The notes beneath the pieces were generated by a model. It was not told where the DNA came from. It ran no database searches and worked only from the letters and a program-made list of their open reading frames with translations. Below, one piece after another: positions 27,353 to 36,505 of a stretch of DNA of 64,000 nt (position 1 is the stretch's first letter; each line of letters begins with the position of its first letter). The stretch lies in contig NZ_JALPVJ010000023.1 in assembly GCF_023544445.1 (NCBI RefSeq), forward strand, positions 62,001 through 126,000, written 5' to 3'. The stretch comes from Actinoplanes sp. M2I2 (GTDB taxonomy: Bacteria; Actinomycetota; Actinomycetes; Mycobacteriales; Micromonosporaceae). The position numbers and the translations under genes are program-made.

Positions 27353-28006
27353 TCAGAGCAGCGTGTTCTCGTACGCGAAGATGACGGCTTGGATCCGGTC
27401 GCGCAGCCCCAGTTTCGTCAGCAGGTGAGACACGTGGGTCTTGACCGTCTGTTCCCCGACGTACAGGCGTTTCGCGATCTCGGCGTTGGAATGGCCGCGG
27501 GCGACCTCGAGGAGGATCTCGCGTTCTCGGGTGGTCAGCCGGTCGAGTTCGGCAGGCTTGTCCACAGTGGTTGGAGCGAGTCCGTTGGCGAATCGGGTGA
27601 CCAGGCGACGTGTCACTGACGGGTCGATGAGTGCGTCTCCGCGGGCCACGACGCGGATGGCGTTGAGCAGTTCCTCGACGGGCATACTTTTGAGGCAGAA
27701 TCCGCTGGTTCCGGCGCGCAGGCCGCGGTAGACGTAGCTGTCGTCGTCGTAGGTGGTGAGCAGCATGATGCGGGTTTCGGCGCCGCGCGACAGGACGGTT
27801 TCGGCGGCCGTGAGGCCGTCCATCCGGGGCATGCGGATGTCCAGGACGGCGACGTCGGGGCGTAGCCGTTCGATCTCGGTCACGGCGGCCTGTCCGTCTC
27901 CGACGTCGCCGACGCATTCGAGGTCGGGCTGAGTCTCCAGGGCGGCGCGGAACCCGGAGCGGAAGAACTCGTGGTCGTCGGCGAGCAGGACGCGGATCGT
28001 GGTCAA
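27353..28006 (-). CDS. NarL/LuxR-family response regulator
   Basis: The 217-residue protein has a receiver domain (DDHEFFRSGF, phospho-acceptor in VAVLDIRMP, Thr in LLTTYD, Lys in CLKS) and a LuxR-type helix-turn-helix (LTTREREILLEVARGHSNAEIAKRL). Its TTG start overlaps the kinase stop, so the pair is coupled. It would be phosphorylated by the adjacent DesK-like kinase. The regulated genes are probably nearby, for instance the TAP-like hydrolase further upstream, but no binding site was identified. Confidence 0.92.
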   Translation of the reverse strand: MTTIRVLLADDHEFFRSGFRAALETQPDLECVGDVGDGQAAVTEIERLRPDVAVLDIRMPRMDGLTAAETVLSRGAETRIMLLTTYDDDSYVYRGLRAGTSGFCLKSMPVEELLNAIRVVARGDALIDPSVTRRLVTRFANGLAPTTVDKPAELDRLTTREREILLEVARGHSNAEIAKRLYVGEQTVKTHVSHLLTKLGLRDRIQAVIFAYENTLL

Positions 28007-29214
28007 CGGGACTCCTGGAGCGGAATGGTGATGCCGGTGTGCCAGGCGCCGGGCGCGTCCGGTGGGGGTCCGGCCGTGAGGGATCCGCCGAATATGCCGA
28101 CCCGGTGGCGGATGCCGTCCAGGCCTCGTCCGGTGCCGGAGCTCGTACCGGGCTGGGCTTTGCTGGTGTTGGTTGCCGCGATCCGGAGCTCGTCGCCGTT
28201 CCGGGTGAGGACCAGGTCGAGGGTACCGTCGCCGTGGCGCAGGGCGTTGGTGAGCACTTCCTGGACCATGCGGTAGGCCGCGAGGTTCAGCGACTTCGGC
28301 AGGGCCTGGGGTATGGCGTCGTCCATGGTCAGGTTCACGGTGAGGCCGGCGCGGCGGCTGCCGTCGATGAGGGCGTCGAGGGCGTCGAGACCCGGCTGGC
28401 GTACCCCGTCGGTGTCGTTGCCGTGCAACAGGTCGAGCATGCGGCGCAGGTCGCCGAGTGCGGCCCGGCTCGAGGTCTCGACCTGTTCCAGCGAGGTCAC
28501 CGTGCGGTCCTGGGTGGCCGGTAGACCCGACGTCATGCCGAGACGGGCGGCAGCCGCGTGCACACCGACCGCACTGACGTGGTGCGAGATCGTGTCGTGC
28601 AGGTCGCGGGCGATCGCCGTACGTTCGGTCTCGATCGCCTGGGTCAGCGCGAGGTCCGCGTCACGCCGGTTCTCCTCTGCTTCCCACTGGATCTGCTCGG
28701 CCCGGCGGCGGACTTCCGCGATGTAGCCGCTGCGACCGGTAGTGTGCCGGCCGAGCATCCACGGCAGGACGGTGTTGGAGAGGGTGACCAGGATGCTTTC
28801 GGTGATTCCGCCGAAGCCTTGGATCACCTGGGTCACGGTCATGCCGGCGATGAGGGCGGCCAGCGCCGCCCAGGAGCGCCGCCCGGCAACCCAGGCTCCA
28901 GCCCGGTACCCGGCGACGGCCAGCCCGGTCGCGTTGCCGATGCTGTCGCGGTCGCCGATGGCGGCCAGCAGGAGCAGCGCCACCGCCGCCCGGACGACGG
29001 CGTGGGCCACCGCCACCGGCCCGGCGGTCCGGGCCGGCAGCGCGAGGGCCAGGTCGGCCAAGAGGATCGCCAGGCCGGCGATCCAGATGGCCGGGTGCGG
29101 CGGGTACTTCGACATATTGAGCAGGAAGGGGACGCCGTCGGCGATCACGCATCCCATCGCGATGAGCAGCGACTGCCGGCGTAGTGCGGCGTTCTCATCG
29201 TGTTCGTCACGCAA
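28003..29214 (-). CDS. DesK-type sensor histidine kinase
   Basis: The 403-residue protein has several N-terminal membrane helices (~15-165), a coiled linker, the HisKA_3 box ERTAIARDLHDTISHHVSAVGVH and an HATPase domain (MVQEVLTNALRHGDG, GRGLDGIRHRV). It senses a membrane or envelope signal. The start is a TTG with GGGG upstream; an ATG at codon 20 is possible. It forms a two-gene operon with the downstream NarL-type regulator. Confidence 0.9.
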   Translation of the reverse strand: MRDEHDENAALRRQSLLIAMGCVIADGVPFLLNMSKYPPHPAIWIAGLAILLADLALALPARTAGPVAVAHAVVRAAVALLLLAAIGDRDSIGNATGLAVAGYRAGAWVAGRRSWAALAALIAGMTVTQVIQGFGGITESILVTLSNTVLPWMLGRHTTGRSGYIAEVRRRAEQIQWEAEENRRDADLALTQAIETERTAIARDLHDTISHHVSAVGVHAAAARLGMTSGLPATQDRTVTSLEQVETSSRAALGDLRRMLDLLHGNDTDGVRQPGLDALDALIDGSRRAGLTVNLTMDDAIPQALPKSLNLAAYRMVQEVLTNALRHGDGTLDLVLTRNGDELRIAATNTSKAQPGTSSGTGRGLDGIRHRVGIFGGSLTAGPPPDAPGAWHTGITIPLQESR

Positions 29215-29240
29215 GACGGCCCCTTTTCCGCATCGGTGGT

Positions 29241-30749
29241 TCAGACCTTCGCGTCGCGGATGAACATGATGATTTCGTTGACGCCCTCGTCGGTGGTGGC
29301 CGGGGTGTGTCCCGCGCCTTCGATCACCTTGTGGGTGGCGCGCGGGAACTGCGCGGCGGCGGCGTCCCCGGATTCGATCGGGGTGTTCGCGTCAAGATCA
29401 CCACTGAGTACCAGAACCGGCACGTCGGGCATCGATGCTCCCGGCGCGAACGGGGGCTGCGCGGCGGTGTCAGCCGGCCAGCGCAGGCACGCCCCGGTGT
29501 CGTAGTCAGCCCGGGAGACCCACACCTTCGCGGAGAACGGCCGGAAGTCGGCGTCGTCGAGCTTCGCCTGTGCTGCGTCGTACTGCCGGGTGCGCTTCGC
29601 GACCGGGTCGGCGTAGTCGAAGTCGCGCAGGTAGTCGTGGCAGGTGACGGCCCAGGACTGTGCGTCGGAGATCAGGGCGGGGCCGTAGGAAGCGTCCTCG
29701 GCCGACTTGATCAGGCTTTTGCGAACCAGATCGCGTACCGGGGCGAGATCGCCGCGGCGTGCGGCGGACGCGGCGCGTGCCAGGGCAAGCTCGACCTTGG
29801 TGTCGGGCAGTTTGGCGTAGACCTGGCCGGCCACCGAGGTCATCTGCCACTCGTCCAGGGTGACCCGGTGCTTGACGCCGTCGTAGCTGACGGTGAGCTT
29901 TTCCGGGTGCTTCCGCAACCGCTTCATCAGCGCGGCGAGGTCCGAGAGCACCCGGTCGCCGTCGCATTCGCCGGTCCGCTCGCAGACCAGGCGCACCGCC
30001 CGCCGGAAGGCGACCGCGTTGACTTCGCCCGTGGTGTCGACATTGACCGCGTACGCACCGGCCATGCTGACCGTACGCACGTGCTGCGGGTACCGCTGAG
30101 CGTAGGTAGCCATCAGATAAGTACCGTAGGAGACACCGAGCAGGTCGAGGCGGCTCAGGCCCAGTGTCTTCCGTACGGCGTCGACGTCGTCGGCGACGGC
30201 GATGCTGCTGTAGTCGGACACGGTGTCGCCGAGCTGGTGCCCGCACTCACCGATCATCTGACGCTGCTTGGGCAGGGAAGCGAACACCCGGGCCGGGCCG
30301 TCGAGCGCCGCGCAGCTCAGCGGAGTCGAGCGGCCGACCCCGCGGGTGTCGATCAGCAGCAGGTCACGACGGTTGAGTAGCGGCGCGAGCGCCTCGGCGA
30401 ACGACTGGCCGGCCAGGTCGATCGTCGACGAGCCGGGACCGCCCGGATTCGGCACCACCGTGCCCAGTCCCGGCTGCGAAGTGTCGGTGTGCGGCACCAG
30501 CGCGAAACCGATGTCGATCGTGCCTTTGCCCGGGTTGGTGCGGTCGCGGGGCACGGTGATCTGTCCGCAGCGCGCGGTCGGCACGCTGGGCAACTCCGGG
30601 CACTCGGCCAGGGCCCGCACGGTTTCGGTGGAGGCCGTCAGCGTGGACTGGACACCGGCCGTGGCCATCGGCGCGGCGGCACCCGCGGTGACGACCGCGG
30701 CCGCCGCGGTCACCGCGGCCAGGGCTGCGGCGAATCGTTTCTTCTTCAT
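29241..30749 (-). CDS. Secreted alpha/beta hydrolase, TAP-like (tripeptidyl aminopeptidase family)
   Basis: This 502-residue protein has a signal peptide (basic MKKKR, Ala/Val core, cleavage near 30). The oxyanion region is NPGGPGSS, the nucleophile is in GVSYGTY, and the C-terminal TAP-like domain carries the Asp (LSGDLDANTP) and His (GAGHTP). These enzymes remove tri- or dipeptides from secreted proteins, or hydrolyse esters and amides. It lies just upstream of the two-component pair in the same direction, so co-regulation is plausible. Confidence 0.88.
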   Translation of the reverse strand: MKKKRFAAALAAVTAAAAVVTAGAAAPMATAGVQSTLTASTETVRALAECPELPSVPTARCGQITVPRDRTNPGKGTIDIGFALVPHTDTSQPGLGTVVPNPGGPGSSTIDLAGQSFAEALAPLLNRRDLLLIDTRGVGRSTPLSCAALDGPARVFASLPKQRQMIGECGHQLGDTVSDYSSIAVADDVDAVRKTLGLSRLDLLGVSYGTYLMATYAQRYPQHVRTVSMAGAYAVNVDTTGEVNAVAFRRAVRLVCERTGECDGDRVLSDLAALMKRLRKHPEKLTVSYDGVKHRVTLDEWQMTSVAGQVYAKLPDTKVELALARAASAARRGDLAPVRDLVRKSLIKSAEDASYGPALISDAQSWAVTCHDYLRDFDYADPVAKRTRQYDAAQAKLDDADFRPFSAKVWVSRADYDTGACLRWPADTAAQPPFAPGASMPDVPVLVLSGDLDANTPIESGDAAAAQFPRATHKVIEGAGHTPATTDEGVNEIIMFIRDAKV

Positions 30750-30916
30750 GAGGTTCCTCTACGTCCGATGTGGCTTGCCGGGCTGACGAGATTCATCCTC
30801 GGCGCGCGCGGCGGCCACGTCGTCCTTCACCGGCGGGACTGCCTTCTCCCTCTCTCGGGTGAGACCCAGACCCCCATCGGCGTGAGGATTCGCAGCCAAG
30901 ACGTCGACAAGCTGAG

Positions 30917-31378
30917 GTGGTGAACCCCCAAGGAATCCTGGACCGCCCGTTCACCGTCTCGATCCCCGACTCGAGCGGGTGGGCTGTACCGCGCATCGCC
31001 GGCGCATGGGTGGAGTTGATGAAACGTCTCGGCTACCCGAGATGGGCCGCGCAAGGCGGGGACTGGGGTGCCGTTGTCACCACCGCCCTCGGGGCCATGC
31101 AACCTGAGGGCCTGATCGGAATTCATCTGAACACCCAGTTCGCCTTTTCCGCACAGATACCCGACACCTTGTCGCCCGAACAGCGCCACGCCGTGCAGAC
31201 CCTTGCCCTCTACACCGGCGATCTCGGTGGCTCGAACCACCTTCAAGCCACGAAGCCGCAGACTGTCGGATTCGCTCTGGCAGACTCCCCCGCCGGCCAG
31301 GCCACCTGGATCTACGAGAAGTTCCAGTCCAAGACCGACAACCAAGGGCTTGCCGAGAACGCGACCCTTCGAACTTGA
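30917..31378 (+). pseudogene. Epoxide hydrolase, internal fragment
   Basis: The frame reads RIAGAWVELMKRLGYPRWAAQGGDWGAVVTTALG, where GGDWG holds the nucleophilic Asp of EHN-type epoxide hydrolases. The N-terminal EHN domain and the oxyanion HGWP region are missing, and the sequence before SGWAVPRIA looks like an internal deletion joint. The C-terminal half with the second Asp and the His is also absent; the frame ends at the next gene. Without the triad it cannot be active. Confidence 0.75.
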
Positions 31379-31392
31379 CTGAATCGACGGAA

Positions 31393-32094
31393 ATGGAACA
31401 CATCGTGAACAAGCTCCGCCCCCTCGCGGCTGCCGCCTTCCTCCTGGGCCCGGTGATCTACCTCGCCGCCGAAGCGATCGCCGCCGCGGCGTGGAAATCG
31501 CCTAGCTACAGCTACGCCGACAACTGGATCAGCGACCTCGGATCCGCAACCGCCGGCGTCTTCCAAGGCCGACAGCTCGACTCACCCCTGCACGCGATCA
31601 TGAACACCGGATTCATCGTTCAGGGCATCCTCTTCGGGATCGCCACCGTGCTGCTGTCACGGACGCTCAACGGGCGGCCCCGAACCTTCACCGCCGTAAC
31701 GGGGACCGTGACCATGATCGGCTACATTCTGGTCGGCACCTTCCACGGCTCCCTGCAAGCACAACAGAACGGCACGCTCCCCCTGCACTTCACCGGAGCA
31801 ACGCTGGCCATCCTCGGCGGCAACGTGCTCGCCCTCGTCCTGGGCCTCCACTGGCGAAAAACCTCCCCGACACGACTGATCGGCCTCGTCAGCATCGTCC
31901 TCGGAACATTCGGCCTGGCCTCCGTAACGGCCCTCTTCCTCACCTTCAACGCCGGCCTGCCCTCCGGCGCCATCGAACGCGGCTCGGTCTACACCATCGT
32001 CATCTGGCAACTCGCGGTCGCCGCCGCACTTCTGCGCCGGGCCGGCTCTCCCGCACCCCACGGCGCCCCGGCCGGCGCATCCACAGGCACCTGA
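31393..32094 (+). CDS. DUF998 family membrane protein
   Basis: About 233 residues with six predicted helices. It starts LRPLAAAAFLLGPVIYLAAEA, then has the family's short soluble stretch SYADNWISDLGS after helix one, and further helices at regular spacing. DUF998 proteins are small integral membrane proteins of unknown role. Starts at 31393 (ATG) or 31405 (GTG) are both possible. The 5' end abuts the epoxide hydrolase remnant. Confidence 0.78.
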   Translation: MEHIVNKLRPLAAAAFLLGPVIYLAAEAIAAAAWKSPSYSYADNWISDLGSATAGVFQGRQLDSPLHAIMNTGFIVQGILFGIATVLLSRTLNGRPRTFTAVTGTVTMIGYILVGTFHGSLQAQQNGTLPLHFTGATLAILGGNVLALVLGLHWRKTSPTRLIGLVSIVLGTFGLASVTALFLTFNAGLPSGAIERGSVYTIVIWQLAVAAALLRRAGSPAPHGAPAGASTGT

Positions 32095-32177
32095 CCCGCC
32101 CGCTCCAGCTCATCGCCCCCGGTTGCCCGATGCGAGGGATCGCTTCCGGGAACCGATGCAACCCCATGGAGGAAATC

Positions 32178-32636
32178 GTGGAAAACGCCAATAGCACCTA
32201 CAACATCGACCGGACTGCCGCTACCGCGCTCGCCACGGACTGGGTCGCCCTGTGGAACGGCGACTACGAAATCGCCGAAAAGATCATCTCCGAGGACAAC
32301 CGCGTACATGCCGCCATGTTCGACGGGGGCGATGGCAGCGCTGTCGGCGGTGTCTCCGGCATGAAGGGCTTCGTCACGATGATGAGGTCCCTCATGTCCG
32401 ACCTCGTCTTCACCATCGACGTCGGCCCCCTCGTCGACGGTGACCACGTCGTGGTGCGCTGGGTGGCCACCGGGCACTACGGCGGCGGCGTTCCCGGCGC
32501 CGGCGCCCCGGTCGGCACTGCCGTCACCTTCCACGGCACAGACATCCTGCGAGTGGCGAACAACCAGGTCGTCGAATACTGGCTCAACGCCGACACCTTG
32601 GACCTCATGACCCAGCTACGGGTCAGCGCCGGCTGA
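32178..32636 (+). CDS. SnoaL-like ester cyclase family protein
   Basis: The 152-residue protein has an NTF2-like fold: ALATDWVALWNGDYEIAEKIISEDN, FVTMMRSLMSDLVFTIDVGPLVDGDHVVVRWVATG, and FHGTDILRVANNQVVEYW. It matches the SnoaL polyketide-cyclase/ester-cyclase group. I choose GTG at 32178 because GGAGG lies five bases before it; the ATG at 32166 overlaps that ribosome binding site. It is the second such fold in the window (see 17531). Confidence 0.82.
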   Translation: MENANSTYNIDRTAATALATDWVALWNGDYEIAEKIISEDNRVHAAMFDGGDGSAVGGVSGMKGFVTMMRSLMSDLVFTIDVGPLVDGDHVVVRWVATGHYGGGVPGAGAPVGTAVTFHGTDILRVANNQVVEYWLNADTLDLMTQLRVSAG

Positions 32637-32774
32637 CAACGACGACGGAATGGCTTGATCGTTGGATGCAGCGGTCAAGCCATTCCATGTCTATGGGTGC
32701 GGAACGGGTGGCCTCGACGGTCGGCGAAGGCGCGATGGCGTCACACTGGTTCATCGCTATCTGGAGGCGCAGCA

Positions 32775-34220
32775 ATGACCGACACCGGCGCGCTGGGAAC
32801 AATCACCCCTGCCGAGCTCAAGACCCTGTTCCTCTTCGAGAAGCTGACCGGCGAGCAGCTCACCTGGATCGCCGAGCTCGGCTACACCCAGCACGTCGAG
32901 GCCGGCCAGTTCGCCATTCACGAGGGTGAGCTCGCCGACAAGTTCTTCGTGCTGCTCAGCGGCACGATCGCGCTCACCCGCCGGGTCGGCCCGGACGACG
33001 TTCAGACCACCCGTACGGAGCAGCGCGGCGTCTACATGGGCGCGACCCAGGCATACATCCGGGACGAAGGTGTCGAGCACAAGTACATGTTGTCGATGCG
33101 TGCGCTGGACGACGCCGACTTCTTCGTGATGTCCGCGGCCGACTTCAGCCGGTTGATGCGCGAGTGGTACCCGATGGCCCAGCACCTCATCGAGGGCCTC
33201 CTCCTCGGGGTGCTCGGCCCCCAGGATGCGATCAGTCAACGGCAGGGGCTGGTGGCGCTCGGCGCCCTGTCCGCAGGCCTGATGCACGAGATCAACAATC
33301 CGGCCGCCGCGGCGGCGCGGGCCACCGGGGCGCTGCGCCTGCGGCTCGCCGGCATGCGGCACAAGCTCGGCCTGCTGGCTGCCGGCAAGGTCGCCCCGGA
33401 ACTCCTCGACGCGCTGGTCGAGTTGCAGGAGGACGTCATCGAGCGGGCCGCCAAGGCCCCCGCACTGACCGCCATGCAGGCCTCTGACCGCGAGGACGAA
33501 CTGGGCGACTGGATGGAGGAGCACAACGTGACCGGCGGCTGGGACCTCGCGCCGGTCTACGCCCAGGGCGGCCTCGACGTCGACTGCCTCGAGGAGATCA
33601 AGATCAAGCTGGTCGAGTCGGGCCTGCTCGGCCAAGCCATCCACTGGATCGGGTACGCCCTGGAGACCGAACAGTTGATGAGCGACATCGAGGACGCCAC
33701 CGGACGCGTGTCGTCGCTGGTCACCTCAGCGAAGCAGTACTCGCAGCTGGACCGGGCCGCGCACCAATGGATCGACATGCACACCGGGCTGGACAGCACG
33801 TTGGTCCTGCTGGGCCACAAGATCGGCAACGGGATCAGGGTCGTCAAGGATTTCGCCCGCGACCTGCCGCAGATCCCGGCCCACCCGGCCGAGCTCAACC
33901 AGGTGTGGGCCAACATCATCGACAACGCACTGCAGGCCATGAACGGTGCCGGCACGCTGACCATCCGGACGTACCGCAGTGACGACCACGTAATCGTCTC
34001 GATCGGTGACACCGGTCCCGGCGTGCCCGAGGCGCTGCGCAAGCGGGTCTTCGAGCCGTTCTTCACCACGAAGGCCGTGGGTGAGGGCACCGGCCTGGGC
34101 CTGGACATCTCGTACCGGATCGTGGTCAACGGCCACGGCGGGGACATCGTGCTGGAGTCACAGCCCGGCGACACCCGGTTCCTGGTCAGTCTGCCCATCA
34201 CCGAGCCGTCCTCACGCTGA
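32775..34220 (+). CDS. Cyclic-nucleotide-binding sensor histidine kinase
   Basis: About 481 residues. Residues ~12-135 form a cNMP-binding/CRP-like cap domain (FEKLTGEQLTWIAELGY, IHEGELADKFFVLLSGTIAL). A helical linker follows, then an H-box LMHEINNPAAAAARAT, a long coiled insert, and an HATPase domain with NIIDNALQAM, GDTGPGVP and GEGTGLGLDISYRI. There are no membrane helices, so it is a soluble sensor. GGAGG before the ATG sets the start. No response regulator is adjacent. Confidence 0.85.
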   Translation: MTDTGALGTITPAELKTLFLFEKLTGEQLTWIAELGYTQHVEAGQFAIHEGELADKFFVLLSGTIALTRRVGPDDVQTTRTEQRGVYMGATQAYIRDEGVEHKYMLSMRALDDADFFVMSAADFSRLMREWYPMAQHLIEGLLLGVLGPQDAISQRQGLVALGALSAGLMHEINNPAAAAARATGALRLRLAGMRHKLGLLAAGKVAPELLDALVELQEDVIERAAKAPALTAMQASDREDELGDWMEEHNVTGGWDLAPVYAQGGLDVDCLEEIKIKLVESGLLGQAIHWIGYALETEQLMSDIEDATGRVSSLVTSAKQYSQLDRAAHQWIDMHTGLDSTLVLLGHKIGNGIRVVKDFARDLPQIPAHPAELNQVWANIIDNALQAMNGAGTLTIRTYRSDDHVIVSIGDTGPGVPEALRKRVFEPFFTTKAVGEGTGLGLDISYRIVVNGHGGDIVLESQPGDTRFLVSLPITEPSSR

Positions 34221-34364
34221 CCGCCGATGTCAAATCCCAGCTCGGCGGCATTGCCCGGCCGGAACGTTCCTGCCTTGTCTGCGCGGCGAGGCGGAGTCAC
34301 AACAGGCGTCCGGCAGAGCCGCGTACCGCGCCGGCACGGTCACCGGGTACCCGGCCCGCCGACA

Positions 34365-34379
34365 CCCCCCCCCCCCCCC
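34365..34379 (+). repeat. Poly-C tract (15 nt)
   Basis: An uninterrupted run of 15 cytosines about 145 bp upstream of the TetR gene start and 145 bp after the kinase stop. Such a tract is prone to slippage and to sequencing error. Confidence 0.8.
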
Positions 34380-34497
34380 GAGCTGGCGACGTGTCCGAGG
34401 GCGATACGACCTCCCTGCTGGCCGAGACGCTGTCCACGCTGCGACAGACGTGGCCACTGACGGCACGCACATGGGCATGGCCCGCGCTTGGCAATCA

Positions 34498-34509
34498 CGA
34501 ACATGTTCG
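34498..34509. promoter_or_regulatory. TetR-type operator upstream of the regulator gene
   Basis: The perfect 12-bp palindrome cgaacatgttcg lies 13 bp before the TetR ATG. Its half-site (acgaac) recurs in the palindrome in front of the monooxygenase gene at 35298. Confidence 0.6.
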
Positions 34510-34522
34510 CTACGATCGTGTT

Positions 34523-35236
34523 ATGAGTTCCCGCCGAGTTCCCGTCAGCCGCCGCGACCGGCCGGCCAAGCCGCCGCTGAGCCGGGCCGGCGCCGTAGCT
34601 GCGGCACTGCGGATCATGCAGGAGGAGGGGCTGGAGCGGGTGACGATGCGGCGGCTGGCGGCCGAGCTCGACACCGGCCCCGCCTCGCTCTACGTGTACG
34701 TGCACAACATGGCGGAGCTGCACGGCGCGATCCTTGACGAGCTGCTCACCGCCCTTCCCGTGGTCGACCCGGCCGACGTGGGTGAGCGATGGCGCGGTGA
34801 GCTCGTCGGGCTGCTCACCGGATACACGCAGCTGCTCCTCGGCCAGCCGAGCCTGGCCCGATCCGTGCTGGCGCTGCGCCCCTCCGGCGCGAACTACGTA
34901 CGCCTTGTCGACACGCTGCTCGGACTGATGCACGTCGGTGGCGTACCGGTGGCCCAGGCGGCGTGGGGCGTCGACCTGCTCCTGCAACACGGCACTGCCA
35001 CTGCCGCCGAACACGGCGTCCGCGACGAGGCTGTCGATGCCCAAGCCGAGCAGGACGCCTTCGTCGAGGCGCTGAACGATGCCGCTGACGGCGACTGCCC
35101 GAACATCGCTCGCGCTCGCAACGAGCTTTTCTCGGGCACCGGGGCACAGCGGCTGGCCTGGATGTTCGACGTCCTGATCACCGGCATCTCCACCGTTGCC
35201 CTACCCGCGCCGGCCGCCGGCAGCGAGCGCAGCTGA
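34523..35236 (+). CDS. TetR/AcrR-family repressor
   Basis: The 237-residue protein has a TetR helix-turn-helix at ~20-65 (AAALRIMQEEGLERVTMRRLAAELDTGPASLYVYVHNMAEL) and a TetR_C-type ligand domain after. The ATG at 34523 gives a short basic arm before the first helix; earlier in-frame starts add unlikely sequence. Palindromes with the same half-site occur upstream of this gene and of the next operon, which indicates that it represses itself and the FAD monooxygenase/FMN reductase pair. Confidence 0.88.
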   Translation: MSSRRVPVSRRDRPAKPPLSRAGAVAAALRIMQEEGLERVTMRRLAAELDTGPASLYVYVHNMAELHGAILDELLTALPVVDPADVGERWRGELVGLLTGYTQLLLGQPSLARSVLALRPSGANYVRLVDTLLGLMHVGGVPVAQAAWGVDLLLQHGTATAAEHGVRDEAVDAQAEQDAFVEALNDAADGDCPNIARARNELFSGTGAQRLAWMFDVLITGISTVALPAPAAGSERS

Positions 35237-35289
35237 AGACTTCCTCCAGCTCTTGTGAGCTGGAGGGTCAACCTTGCCCATGAAAAACA

Positions 35290-35311
35290 CGTTCGCCACG
35301 AACGCGTTCGT
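35290..35311. promoter_or_regulatory. TetR-type operator upstream of the monooxygenase operon
   Basis: The 14-bp palindrome acgaacgcgttcgt (35298-35311) overlaps a second inverted repeat cgttcg-cca-cgaacg (35290-35304). It lies about 37 bp before the monooxygenase ATG and shares its half-site with the palindrome upstream of the TetR gene. Confidence 0.6.
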
Positions 35312-35347
35312 CATCTCTCGCATCACTTCGACCACTTGGAGGAAGAC

Positions 35348-36505
35348 ATGACCACACCTGTCACCATCATCGGAGCCGGTCTGGGCGGCCTGACACTCGC
35401 CCGGGTGCTGCACGTCCACGGGATTGCGTCGACCATCTACGAGTCGGACGCTTCACCCGAAGCCCGCACCCAAGGCGGGATGCTCGACATCCACGACTAC
35501 AACGGCCAGGTCGCGGTCAAGGCCGCCGGGCTGTTCGACGAGTTCAAGAAGATCATCCACCAGGGTGGCGAGGCGACCCGGATCCTCGACAAGCACGGCA
35601 CCGTGTACACCGATGAGAACGACGATCCCGGCCACGACGTCGGCCACGATGCCGGCGCCCGCCCCGAGGTCGACCGCGGTGATCTACGCACGATGCTGCT
35701 CGACTCGCTTCCCGAAGGCACCATCCGGTGGGGCAGCAAGGTGACCGGGGTGAAAGGCCTGGGCGGCGGTGAGCACGAGCTGACCTTCGCCGACGGGTCG
35801 ACCGTCACCACCGGCCTGCTCGTCGGCGCCGACGGCGCCTGGTCGCGAGTACGGCCGCTCTTGTCGGACGCCCAGCCCGCCTACGCCGGCATGTCGTTCA
35901 TCGAGCTCGACCACCGCGACGCCGTGCAGCGCCACCCCGGCCCGGCGACGACGGTGGGCGCCGGCATGCTGTTCGCGCTCGGCGCCGGTCAGGGCTTCCT
36001 CGCCCACGCCGAGACCGATGGCAGCCTGCACATCTACATCGCCTTGACCAAACCCGCGGACTGGGTCGGCACTGTCGACTGGACCGACACCGACAAGGGC
36101 AAAGCCGTCCTGCTCGGCGAGTTCGCCGACTGGGCGCCGGAGTTCCACGCCCTGATCGCCGAGGCCGACAGCGCCCTGGTCCCCCGTACGATCAACGCCC
36201 TGCCCATCCGGCACCGCTGGGACCGGATTCCCGGCGTCACCCTGCTCGGCGACGCCGCCCACCTCATGTCGCCGTTCGCCGGCGAGGGCGCCAACCTGGC
36301 CATGCTCGACGGCGCCGAACTCGGCCAGGCCATCGCCGCCCACCCCGGCCACATCGAGGCCGCTCTCACCGCGTACGAGAAGGACCTGTTCCCACGCAGC
36401 GCCGAAGCCGCCGGGGAAGCCGCCCGCAACCTGGAGCTCTGCTTCGACGAGCGCGCCCCGCACAGCCTGCTCGACCAGTTCGCCGCCTACGCGGAAGCCC
36501 AGTGA
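35348..36505 (+). CDS. FAD-dependent aromatic-type monooxygenase (TetX/PHBH-like)
   Basis: About 385 residues with the GxGxxG motif IIGAGLGGLTLARVL at the start. The middle DG motif is LLVGADGAWSRVRPLL, and the FAD motif GDAAHLMSPFAGEGANLAM comes near residue 300. It belongs to the group A flavin monooxygenases (TetX-like), which hydroxylate aromatic or polyketide compounds with NAD(P)H and oxygen. GGAGGA precedes the ATG. The next gene overlaps its stop and encodes a flavin reductase-like protein, so together they may detoxify a compound sensed by the TetR protein. Confidence 0.88.
   Translation: MTTPVTIIGAGLGGLTLARVLHVHGIASTIYESDASPEARTQGGMLDIHDYNGQVAVKAAGLFDEFKKIIHQGGEATRILDKHGTVYTDENDDPGHDVGHDAGARPEVDRGDLRTMLLDSLPEGTIRWGSKVTGVKGLGGGEHELTFADGSTVTTGLLVGADGAWSRVRPLLSDAQPAYAGMSFIELDHRDAVQRHPGPATTVGAGMLFALGAGQGFLAHAETDGSLHIYIALTKPADWVGTVDWTDTDKGKAVLLGEFADWAPEFHALIAEADSALVPRTINALPIRHRWDRIPGVTLLGDAAHLMSPFAGEGANLAMLDGAELGQAIAAHPGHIEAALTAYEKDLFPRSAEAAGEAARNLELCFDERAPHSLLDQFAAYAEAQ

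Larger units (their letters stand above)
34221..34522. other. Intergenic region with a C15 homopolymer
   Basis: About 300 bp with no convincing gene. It contains a run of 15 C at 34365-34379 and, near its end, the palindrome cgaacatgttcg (34498-34509) in front of the TetR gene. Confidence 0.5.
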
